The translations under genes were made by a program, and so were the position numbers. A stretch of 64,000 nucleotides of DNA from the NCBI GenBank assembly GCA_033980235.1, contig CM067068.1:32583046-32647045 (forward strand), read 5' to 3'. The stretch is from Diadema setosum (taxonomy: Eukaryota > Echinodermata > Echinoidea > Diadematoida > Diadematidae). How positions within the stretch are numbered: position 1 is the stretch's first letter; every line of letters begins with the position of its first letter. A model generated the notes under the pieces. It worked only from the letters and a program-made list of their open reading frames with translations, was not told the origin of the DNA and made no database searches. Positions 1-11,400 of this stretch are shown piece by piece.

Positions 1-596
1 AACTAACTATTGCTTCATGCCAATATATGATCCCCAAACATATCTGCATCTAGGGCATTAACCAGGCGAGATATACCTTGTTTCGATCTCTTTGGATATA
101 TTCTAATCAAAATGATTAAACTCTGTAATTTCATATGATCCCATCGGCCACAAAAATGTATTAAAGAGGAGATTAAAAAGAAAACAGTTAGTGGAGATAT
201 GAAATGGTTGCTGTAGAACATTCATTGGCCCAAAATAATCTGGATTGACAGACCCTATGGCCTGTGTTCCACCTCAGAAACACTTAATTTCTTGTCATGG
301 CATGATATCACCTGACCAGTATTCACCAATCTCTCCTTGCACATTCAAAAGACATCACAAGTATCTGTGACAGGAGAGAGAAATATTCAGGACATTCATT
401 TCATTTTTTTTTTTTTTTTTTTAGCCAATGACCATGTCAATCAAATGAGATTTTGTCCTGAAACAAATATCTTCACGCAGGATTCAAAAGGAAGCCACAT
501 CTTAGATACTTCGTAAGTCACATGTGGCAGAGTAGTGGGTGTTTCAGAGACTGACTATAAAGGAATGTGATCAAGCCTGCTTGTAGACTTACCCCC

Positions 597-963
597 TGTT
601 CAGACGCAAGCCAATTTATACCAAAACTGGATAAAAGAATGACGTATAAAGAATCATGGTATAGCCGACAGACCGTTCAGACGCTAATCTCGACCGTTCT
701 GGAAAACATCGTATACGCGTAGATGTGCAGTTTCCCACTGTGCATGCTGTTATGGTCAGGAGTGACAGCTGTGGGGTCACCTTTCGTGCACGCTCCCATT
801 AAGCCCCACCCAGTTATACCATTCTATGGTCGCCATATGTTCAGACGCACAATGGACACGATGGAATGCTGATTCGTTATCGAGTTCTAGTTCGAAACGA
901 TGCTCATCGTCGTATAACTTCATCATATAGCTATACTGTTGTAAATTTTAATGCGTCTGAACA
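597..963. repeat. Small inverted-repeat element (MITE-like), TGTTCAGACGCA ends
   Basis: A perfect 12-bp inverted repeat, TGTTCAGACGCA, bounds a 367-bp segment (597-608 against 952-963), with CCC on both outer sides. The motif GTTCAGACGC recurs inside near 664 and 839, so the element has internal copies of its end motif. It has no coding capacity. It is probably a non-autonomous DNA transposon; the superfamily is not determined. Confidence 0.5.
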
Positions 964-1234
964 CCCTGAACCACTTGACACATTTTCAGACTGGTGTTGC
1001 CACAGAGAGAGAGAGAGAGTTCATGTCACCTTTATATTCTTCTGCCCAAGGGGTGAAAAACCTCTTTCAGTCACTTCCCAAAACTGTTCAGCCATGTTGC
1101 TTGAACACTTTATTCCCAGTATATTTCAGGGGTGCCAGTTTTCAGGTAAAAGCCTCAATACAGGCCCTGGTATAGTAGTATCAAAGTTCAGGCCCTTTTA
1201 TGAACGAAGTAGCTTCATGTAGATGTGTATATCA

Positions 1235-1551
1235 GGAGGGTGTTTCATAAGGAATTGAAGTCAATCTTAAAAGTCAAGATCAACTTAAGATCATGGCATG
1301 CAGTGTGTGTCTTCAGTGGTATTCTTTTAAACTTCTTGATTAAAATGAAAAAATTGGAGACTTTGTTGTGCAGCCATTGAAATACAAGATAGAATTGGTG
1401 ATAAAGGAATTTTTTTCTGTAAAAATGGATAAAACCTTGAAGTGTATTTTGAAAGGCTGCAGTATATGATCAAATTTAACAGGAAAATCAGTGGCATACC
1501 ATAATTTTAAGTTGATTTTAAGTCGACTTAGCTTCTTTGTGAAACACCCCA
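1235..1551. repeat. MITE-like element with GGGTGTTTCA ends
   Basis: The left end reads GGGTGTTTCATAAGGAA, and the right end reverse-complements to GGGGTGTTTCACAAAGAA. Further inside both arms share subterminal AAGTCRA and AAAATCAACTTAA-like blocks, so complementarity extends about 55 bp. About 317 bp, non-coding. Ends of this type are common in metazoan non-autonomous elements. Confidence 0.6.
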
Positions 1552-4500
1552 GGCCCTCTCTGGCATCCTAATGAAAGTGGAGTGTAGCACTTACAAAAGA
1601 AAGAATTCCTTTTATCTCAGATCATCTCTGGTGAATAATTCATGATAGTATTTCAGTTTGGTAAGTTTTTTCCGTCCTTTTTCCCTTCGCGAAGCTAATG
1701 CTGATTCATATCTGTATCATAAAACACAAGAGACTACCAAGTTCATACAAATTCATCAGTCATATCTACATTCTACTGAACCAGCCTGTTATCTTATAAT
1801 CTCCAGTAAGAGATTTATGAATGATAAATATGTATTTTGCCAAGCATTAGGATTTTGTTTCATCCCAGTCTCGGACACCCTCACAAACAATCGCTTTGAT
1901 ATAGATTGTCTTCTTAAAGCTTGAAGGTAGGGGGAGCAACAGCTGTCGGAGAAAATCCATTTCTTAGCATAATCCCTTTATCAGGATAATCCCTTTACCA
2001 CTTCTGATATTGCTCTAAAAAAAAAACATAAGACATAGAAGGCAGGCATACTCTCGAAAGAGAGATTATTGTAAATGACTTATTCTTTGGAATCTTCAAT
2101 AGAATTGACCCACAGGCAGTAGTTCCGTCCTTTTAGCTATAATAACAAGGATAATATACTTAGGATGTATTTTTTGAAAGTGACAGGTACATGCAGATTC
2201 CATGACAAGTACAAGCAAGAAGAGAAAAGAAAAGAAAAGAAAAAAAGTTCGGAATTACCATGCCACTAGCTACACATGTATTTTCACACCTAGTATATAT
2301 GTCATTATTCTCAGCTCATCTCGTAATTATTGGCTCCGTCTATCTTCATGCAAAGCAAAATATGGAAGTAGTACTGCTCCTTGCATTTTCTTCCATTAAG
2401 CCTGTTCGCAGTTCCACTTTGCGCATGAGCTGAAAAAGGTCATACGTGCGACTACCAACAGCATGTTGGTTTTTTTAATTCATTGGGATAGGCATCTGTG
2501 ATGTAATGATTATTCATGTAATCCTTACAAATGTTACTTGCCAGCACATCCACCTGACAGCAAGAGTGGTATGTGCTCATAAGCTAACTCCGAACTGGCT
2601 AATGAAATTTTCTGTGGCATGCCAGCACAATGATCTAGTTAATCAGATTTTTATTTATTTTTTTTTTTTTTTACAAAGTCTTTATATACTTTTATCATTC
2701 ATCTACTGTTGTGTTCAACAACTGAGGAATTCTATGTAAACAATGTCTTGGCCAGTACGGCGAGTTAGAGGTTCCTGTGGGACCCCGCAAAGGATGACTT
2801 ACGGACATTCAGACCGCTGCGACTGCTTAGTTACTTTCTCGTATGTCGATGAAATTTTCATGAATGCATTGCTTTAATTTTACACATTTCATTCATGGCT
2901 GCATCTTCTTTGGAGCCACTTCAGGGAATAATTTTCCAACTCAAATTTGTTTAGCAATTTCAGCTGATAAATGATATTTTACATGGTATGCTGTATATTT
3001 CTATGGAAGAAAACTGCTATACAAAAGTTAGTTTGTGTAGCAGTGGTGTAAAAGTGCATAGCAAATTGCGATGCGATACCAGGAAAATTATTTCCTGCAC
3101 TTTCTGTTCAACTCGCTTAGTGCCAACAGTGACTTGTTTGAATGCAATCCCAGTGGCATCTTGACATTATATTGTTTGCTGGGTTAAAGATTCTGTTGAA
3201 ACTGCCATTTACAGAGATGTCAACTGTAGCTCTTTGCAGTATCTATTTTTTACATTTTTTTTTTCCCACGATACTGCAGGTTCCATGGAAAATACTGTTT
3301 TTCCACAATTGTAATACCACATACATCTGTTTGCTGGAAAGGTGTAAAAAGGTGTTTTTCCACTAAGTTATATGCCTTTTCAATAAGTCCTCAGAATAGT
3401 GCAGTACTGTTTACAAAGTTGGCATCCCTGCATTAACTTTAAAGCCATAGTCCAGATTTAATTTGTAAAAGCATATTAAAACAATTTAGTCGCCCACTTC
3501 AGTGGTGCAAAAACTGGTGAAGTTCTTGGTTTCTTTCATTTTGTGCTTGTTATCTTATCTTTGTCTTTTCTTTGTATTGTTAACTTGTCAAGCTCTGCTT
3601 GCAAATTTCCATAGGAATTATGAAGTGTGGAATCTTGGGTCCACTGTAAGAGCTGTTAAAAAACAACAACAACAAGTTTAAGAAAAATTAAGGCACACAT
3701 TGTTCAAGGCATATGAAGTAATATGTTGTGGTTGCAAGTACTCGAGAAAATCAATAATTTAGTGTGCTTTCTTTCGAGTAAGATGCAAATTTCAATGGTT
3801 TGGTTTACTTTCTACACCACATGTGGCATAGCATCAAACAAAGCCATATGAATACACAAAATACCATTATAGATTCATGCAGCATTAATGATTTGTATAG
3901 CCCTCTCGTATGTCATTATCGATTAGGGCCAGCCATTTCTTCAAGCCATGCTTAATATGGCGACCATCTGCTCTTTCTAGCTGTTATACAATGTAGAGAT
4001 TCCATGTTTTTCCATGATGCAAGATCAGCTCAAGTCTGTTCATGTATATTTTTGTTTAGTTACGGTTTGACATTTCTGTACTTCAATACATTTATCGCTC
4101 ATGCTGTAAATGAGCTTTACGTCAATATTTTGTTGTAAAATATAAATTATTGTTTAAAGAAAGAGCAGAAGTTTATTAAAGTATTTCTTGAAATAAGGAA
4201 TCAAAACAAACTAAATTTTAACAAAAAGGGACCCCAATAGAGACAAAGTCAAACAGACATTTGGAAAATATAATGTTCCATCTGTTCCTCACCATTCAAA
4301 TTGATGACTATCTACTTGCAAGTTCTTGAACGTGTATTGTTATGTTCAAACATAATCCAGATGTCTGCAATTGGATATTTTTTTATATGAACTCTCCCTT
4401 TATTCCAGCTGAATGATCTTGGTTTTTATTGCACATGAAAAGTGTTCATATGCACGTGAGAATTAATGCAAAATGATGAAATATGAAATATTTACTACAG

Positions 4501-4844
4501 TCTGCATCAGCTTTATGGAGTTAAGAGTGTATTTTAAATCATATTTTATGTGATAGCTTTCAAAACTGATAGTTTGTGCAGTCAGACATCCGAGGGAATT
4601 TAACCTATCCAGTCCTGGGGATTTTGCTGCAAAAATAATAGCTTTTTATAATCTACTTCACTGCATTTCTTTAATTACCTGAAATTGCCATTCATGAAAT
4701 CAAAAGAATTTGTAATGATGTCAATTATGAGAGAGATACTGGGACATTATCATTCTAAATTATGTTACAAAGCTAGGAATTAGTTTCTAATTTAGCAATT
4801 TAAAAGTCTTGGCAGTTCTGCAACCCAAACAAACAATTATATAT

Positions 4845-5201
4845 TGTTTGTTTGTTTGTTTTATTTCCATCTGAGAAGATGGCGGGATAGCCCATATTCA
4901 ACTGCAATAGCTGGTCTTCCATGGGATCCAGTTGGAGGTTAGGCAGGACCTCTTCTCTGGGTCAAACATCATGCTCTTTGCGATGAATGAATGAAGTGGG
5001 ATCTTTTACGTGCATGAGTTGTGACTCTTATCACACGCAGGACCTCCATTCTATGTCCTATGTGAGGGACAGAGTGTTTTGCCTCTTACTAGAGGGGACG
5101 GTATGATTACACACGACATTGCTCAGTGGGACTCGGGAATCGAACCCAGGTCCTTTGGATCATGAGGCAGACGAGGTACCAACTGAGCTAACTCACTGCC
5201 C
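4845..5201 (-). mobile_element. tRNA-derived SINE
   Basis: Read on the - strand, the head (from 5201) carries a pol III A box TAGCTCAGTTGG (5179-5190) and B box GGTTCGATTCC (5136-5146) spaced as in a tRNA, with a CAT anticodon-like triplet and CAGTG/CACTG acceptor-like pairing. A non-tRNA body follows and the element ends in a (CAAA)n tail (4846-4861 on the + strand). Stem mismatches exclude a functional tRNA. It is a retroposed SINE just upstream of an MGAT4 exon, antisense to the gene. Confidence 0.75.
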
Positions 5202-5346
5202 TATACATGCATCTCATCCCATATCATCTACAAAGGGCTCACACACTAAAGATGTTACTCTAACCTTTGAAGCATATGTATCATCGTCGTCATTAATCAT
5301 AACAAGATCACAATTTTGGGCTGATTGTCTCCCCTGTCTTCCGCAG

Positions 5347-5477
5347 GCAAACTCTTCAAGTCATCCGACCTCAACCTGGTGGTGGAATTTTTCCTCATGT
5401 TCCACATGGAGAAACCCATTGACTGGCTCCTCGATCACATCCTCTATGTCAAGGTCTGCAACCCGGAGAAAGATCCA
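5347..5477 (+). CDS. MGAT4: MGAT4 exon a (partial-gene exon 1 in window)
   Basis: Acceptor TTCCGCAG and donor GTGAGT flank the exon. It starts with the last two bases of a Gly-type codon and ends on a codon boundary. It encodes [26 protein letters not shown] and KVCNPEKDP, the most conserved stretch of the GT54 catalytic domain's C-terminal side. Confidence 0.95.
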
Positions 5478-8400
5478 GTGAGTACTGTCTCAGCCCGCAC
5501 AGATGACTTGAAATCATAGTGATGATGATGATGGTGATGATGGTGGTGATGATGATGATTGTGATGGTGATGATGATGGTGATGGTGATGGTGATGGTGA
5601 TGGTGATGGTGATGGTGATGGTGACGATGACGATGGTTATGATGATGATGATGATGATGATGATGTTGTTGTTGATGATGATGATGATGATGATGGTTGT
5701 GGTAGTGATGATGATGGTTGTGGTTATTGATGATGATGCTAGTAGTGATGTAAATAGTATCTTGTTGGTAATGATTTAACAATGATTATCCTGATGATGT
5801 AAACAACGGCAATGGTGAAAAAGGATGAGAGTATGAGGAAAGGGAGGATGATCGTATAGAAGAGGAAAGGTTAGTAAAGAAGAAGGAAGAAGGAGAGAAA
5901 GAAGAATAGGAGGAAGATGATGATAGAGGAAAGGATGACATTATGATGAGGACAGTCATGGTGATGATGATGATGATGACAACAGTGGTGATGATTGTTA
6001 AGAATATGGTGACTTTGTAGTGCTTATCAATGCACAACAAGTGCTCAAATGACTGAACATTTTTGTTGAGATTTTTACTCTTTAGTGGTATAGTGCACTG
6101 TAAGTCATGATATACATGTAGCACATTTTTCTCCATCGGCATTTTGTCCGTTGAAGTTTGACATCGTCTGCATGATTTTGATAATGAAGGATGTGATGAG
6201 CATTAATGTGCACAAATTTCATCCCTCGGAGGGTATCCTGTCCTAGGTATGCTTTAGCACCTCCAGTGCGTGGGGTAACATGTTCATAGTCAGTGGGATT
6301 TTAGGAAGCAGGTCTGAAGAGGGTTAGGTTTAATTCTTCTGTGGGGTGCATTACTTCCATACCCTGCACAATACACACTTACAGTAGACTTTACACTCAT
6401 TGGAAGATATGCAATTCAGCTACTTGTCTCCCCTCCGAAGGAAGGAATGTCCGATAAAATGCTAAGTGCCAGCCTCAGTCCGGAGCTGCTACATTTTGCA
6501 GCCATGCTGCTCAAATCACACATGGTTCCCATTTGTATGGTACTGCAGGGGTTAAAGGAAAGAAATGTGACACTTTTGCCATATATATATGAGAACTAAT
6601 GCCAAGGGTCATTTTCATGGCCATTTTGCAAGCTGTTTGCAGTCATCGATTGACCAACCATGCCGAGCCAAGGGGGCGGAGGCAAGTCAATATTGACACG
6701 AGAAATACTTACTCAAATGGTGTGTGATGTTATACAGGGCAATATTTGCCAACATCTTGGTAGGTCTATTCTAATTCTTAGCAGAATCAGGAATTTGGCC
6801 TGCTACCAGAAATACAGCAGCAGGGAATAAAGGTGGAAACCATTTGCATGCTGTTTGCAAAGATCCGTTGGAAAATGAAGAAAGATGTGCACAATATGAG
6901 TTTTTATTCATTCATTCATTCATTCATTCATTCATTCATTCATTCATTCATTCATTCATTCATTCATTCATTTATTCATTCATTCATTCATTCATTCATT
7001 CATTCATTCATTCATTCATTCATTCATTCATTCAGGGTAGCCCCATCAGTGGTTTACACACTGTTATCCTGTTGCTGCTTTGTCATATATTTTTGGTCTC
7101 CAGTGGAAAAAACAGAAGAAGATAGGATAATTTCATTGTGAAAGGGATTAGTCAGAAAATGATTCAGATACATCCCTGCTCTAAAATTTTATAATTGATT
7201 ACGAAGCATTCTCGTCATAAAAAAAAAAAAAAAAAAACGAAGAAAAGGGAAAAGTTTTGTATCTTATAATGCCACATATTTAGGCAAATCAGTCAATTTA
7301 CTGTTCAGAGGTATCCAACTAAACTGAAGGAAACACGCTGACCTCAGTGTGTGCAAGTAAGGTCTTCACAGTGAAATTTGGTAAGCATGTAAATTTTATC
7401 AGTCAGACTGTCTCGCTGGATAGCAATGACCTGACCACACACAAGTGACCATTGCAAGAGAATTCTCTTGGGTCAGACAAGACAAGGCTTGGCAATGTGG
7501 AAAAAATTTTGTCATTGGCAGGAATGATACAAAAGTGATTGAATTTAAATTGTGTCTTGATTTGAACCATGGCTCACAAAGTATTACAAGTCACTGAATG
7601 CTCACAAAAACTGAACACTCACCATATCAGTAGCTGTAATAAAAGTTCCCTCCAAAGAACTAGACATTGAGGATATAGTGCCTTGCCCAGGGGCACAAAC
7701 ACTGCTGCTACTTGAACCAAGGACCTGGAGTCTGTGGTCTTGTTTTACTGAACCGTAACAGCTCCATGCCCAGTTTTCAGATTTGATGCAAGCGCAGGTA
7801 TTTTCCACTTACATGTACTGGCAAACAAATTGAAAGTTTATGTGACATTTCTCTGAATTTTTGCCCTCTAGGATAGCAGCCCTGATTTCTGAAAGATCAT
7901 CTGTCTTGGACATATGCCTTTTGCTTAAAATATTGAATTTTTGATATCATTGTCAATTAGATTGCAGTCATTTTACTTGTGAAGAAAGTAACTGTTAATA
8001 TATTGAGACAAGTAAACAAGATTTGAAGCTTTCAGAGGATTATGACTATAAACACAAACTGTAGAACCTTTAAACACTTTTGCTGTTGCCAATTTGCAGA
8101 CAGTCTGAACCGAGACAATGTGTAGCCTCTGCTGTTCAAAGAAATTTATCAGGTTCTACTCTCAGTCTCTAAAGCCATTTTTATCGCTCTCGAGTGCTTA
8201 GAGACACTTGAAAACTGTAGTTTCTGCGAGGTTTAATATGTCACATTAAACATTGATTAATCTGTCTGGAAATCCTGCACATTTTGCTTGTCTGGCTTTG
8301 CCATTTATTATCTCTGTATTATAACCCCTTTTCACTGTCTTTCATCATTCATTATCACATTCTTTTATTTTTTTCTTCTATTTTGCTGGCTTTCATTATT

Positions 8401-11400
8401 CATTATATCCAAATCTGATATTCCTGCATAGTGGGTAGGGGCTATACGTGTAGCTGTAATACTCTATCAGTGTCATACGCCGATATTAAGATGCACACCC
8501 ATGTCCTTCACCCAAGAAATTAGCCTGTTGTCGCCAATGTCATCATATTAGCAGCCTTCCGTCGCAATCATCCATATACTCCCAGCGGGGTTGTAAAGGG
8601 GGGAAAGAAAGGAACGAAGAAAAAAAAAATCCAATCACAAAATGGCATGATTGAAGAAGGTGACAGAGACAGGGTTAATTAGGCGAAATGGATCTAGCAC
8701 AAAACCTCAAGGCTGCTAGACGCTGAAAGTACAATGTACATTGAATGTTTGGGCTTAAGGCTTTGAGATACACACACATAATTATGTACTGCGATACCAG
8801 AATTTTTTGTGTGCATCTTAATTTCGCAAATTTCTCGAGAGCCAAGATTCGCAAAATCAAGATGCATTAGAGAGTTTTTGTCTACACCATTTGCATTGAA
8901 TGCTGGTGGCAATCATGCCACAAAGAATGCCATCGCCTCCATTTCACAAAAATTTCACGCCGCAAAGGTTTCTTACTTTACAGTATATGTTTTACATAAC
9001 ATATATGATTCGAGTAGATAAAAGATAGAAAGAGGGATAATTGTAGCGCACCGAGACAAAATGGTTTCTATCTTCGTGATGTACATGTATAAATAGACAG
9101 ATAGATTGATTAATAAATGGATAGACTAATAGATAGAGAGATATGAAAATGTCTACATGTTGATATAGATATGCTTCATATCAGCATTTTCATATGGCAG
9201 TATTATTTGTAAATGTGGCTCATACAAGTGAGCACTGTGATGAGTGATGTGACATTTTGATCTGATGAAATGTAATCTGTTTCAATCAGTTATATGGCAT
9301 TGTAGCGAGCGTGACAAATCTATGATTTTGTTTTTCACTTTTGGCTGAACTACCTGCGTGCTGCGTAGACAACCTTGACTTTTACATTTTGGATCAGGTA
9401 TAGACAGAACAGTGAAGGGGGAATCAAGCAGGGATGATGTATCGATGTTTCCAGAAGATGAGGACGGCCCACTACACATCATTGCACATACCATCGTTAT
9501 CTGTTTTCAAGTATTGGCAACCAAGTTCAAAATATTCCTGTATTTGAAGTTTGATTTTAAAGAAAAAAAAAATAACCCACCAAAACCCAAACTGCCCTGC
9601 CCAATCTATTTAGGATGTTTTAATATGAACCTCATATGCTTCTGATTATTCATTCATGGAAAGATTATGTTTTGCCATTGTGCAAGGTGTGTGATAGCTT
9701 TACAACAAGACATGTTCTCCTAAAATACACATAAATGCACAAATATGCACACATGCTCACACATACAGACGCCCATGGGGGTTGGGGAACTTGGTTGCCA
9801 TAATTTTGACCTTCATTGTACATCATAGGAATCGGTCAAGCAGCTTAATATCAAAGGGCGCTTCCTCATCTAGACCTGATGTGGACATATAATCAGAGCC
9901 CCTATGTGGGTATGGTTAACATATCATGAAGCTTTATGTCTACACAACCACACAGGCCTTGTGTCCCACACTGACCAGCAAAAACTAACCTAGATTGTAT
10001 AACTTACCCAATAGCACAAGTTAAATTATAACTTATAAGTAAGAACAAGTTATGGAAACAACTCAGTCCCTCCCCCCCCCCCCAAAAAAAAAGAATACAC
10101 ATTGTAGGAAACAAAACAGGAGTAGGTAGGACTAAGTAGTAGGGTATGTTTTCCTTGCTTGTTTGTTGGTGTTTGTTTGTTGTTGTTTTTTTTTTGTAGT
10201 GGTGAAGCATTTGAGTAAAAAGTAATTTGATGGCAAGTTTATCCTGGAAAATTGTTCCTTAAATACATGTGTGCATGATCATAACAAATCTAAAGTTGTA
10301 GGCTGTAATTTCTCTGAGATTGTACTGAGACTGAATCACAAGTTTGTGCATATGATTTTCATCTAAGGATGAAGCTGTAGCAGGTCTCTTTTTCTTTTTC
10401 TTTCCAGTTAGCCAGTTTTTGCAGAACCCGTTTTTGCATCTTAAGCATTGCACGTGTTGATCAGAGCACTAATTAACGCCTTGGGAACAGGTGGCTCTAC
10501 CTCTTGTTGCCAGGGACAATATTCTTATTTTCTCCACCTTGTATAAACCGTCACTATCAGGCATCTGGTGGTAGCGTCTTGAATTTGAGACGTTCTGTGC
10601 ACAGAAACAGAAGCAGCGAGCGAGCGAGCCATCGATATGCTTGTTTGGCGCGAGGTCGTGGCCTGTCTCTGAACTCGGCACATAAGTCTGACGAGCGAAA
10701 GTTATCGCGCTCTTCTTGAACATTTTTTTCCTGTGCGCGAATGATCAAAATGTGCGGAGAGTGTGGAGAAGAAAAAGAGGGGAAAAAAAGAGTGATTTCT
10801 GTGCAGGCATGGTGTTTCAGGGACCTTGAATTGATTCAATTTTTGATCCTCAAAAATGTCAAAACTCATGATTGCTGCTCCGTTAAATGCCAGAGGTAAA
10901 TATTGGCAAGGTAAATTTTGGCAACGGGGATTTGGGGGATGAAGCAGTGTAACTTTCATAAATGACTTCTCAGACCGTAGAGACATAAAGATTGAGTCAT
11001 TCTCGTTAAGCTAAAATTGAAGCATTTTGGTTCTCCCTTTGAAAAACAAAACAAAACAAAACATTGCAGCTTCATTTAGCAGCATTACGAAACTGTTTTT
11101 TGACAGACAACCCTGTACACTCATACTTATGCGAGAGAAATAGCCTACACTCATTAACTGATGTTGAGAGAAATTCCCTTGGCTTGGGAGGGGACTCTCA
11201 CTCAGAAGTAAGAGGAAGTTTGGAATTAGTGAAAGTTTTTCAGTTGTTGCTGTTGTCTTTTTTTTCTTCGCCTAAGTTCCTGTCTTCCAATCATCATATT
11301 TCCCAGCATTCAAGCTTTTCATAAACATTTGCTTGAGGTTTCTTGGCGTGAGGTCACTCCTTTCGCACCTTGACATGTCAGTCGTCAGTGATACATATTT

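Larger units (their letters stand above)
1..5346. other. Intronic sequence upstream of the first visible MGAT4 exon
   Basis: No exon of the upstream part of MGAT4, nor any other gene, could be recognised here on either strand. The open frames are short and composition-driven. The stretch is AT-rich and holds two inverted-repeat elements (597-963 and 1235-1551), a long T run near 407-422, and a tRNA-derived SINE (4845-5201). Because the exon at 5347 begins inside a codon after a clean acceptor, this stretch is inferred to be the 3' part of a long MGAT4 intron. Confidence 0.6.

Noticed and set aside
5134..5201. Functional tRNA gene with CAT anticodon on the - strand
   Set aside because: Boxes A and B are good but anticodon and D stems do not pair properly, and SINE body and tail follow.
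5444..5782. His-rich (-) and Met/Val-rich (+) open frames
   Set aside because: They are translations of the (GAT/GGT)n microsatellite next to an MGAT4 donor, not proteins.
6833..7141. Frames with Phe-Ile-His-Ser repeats
   Set aside because: Four-base ATTC array read in triplets; no codon bias or domain outside the repeat.
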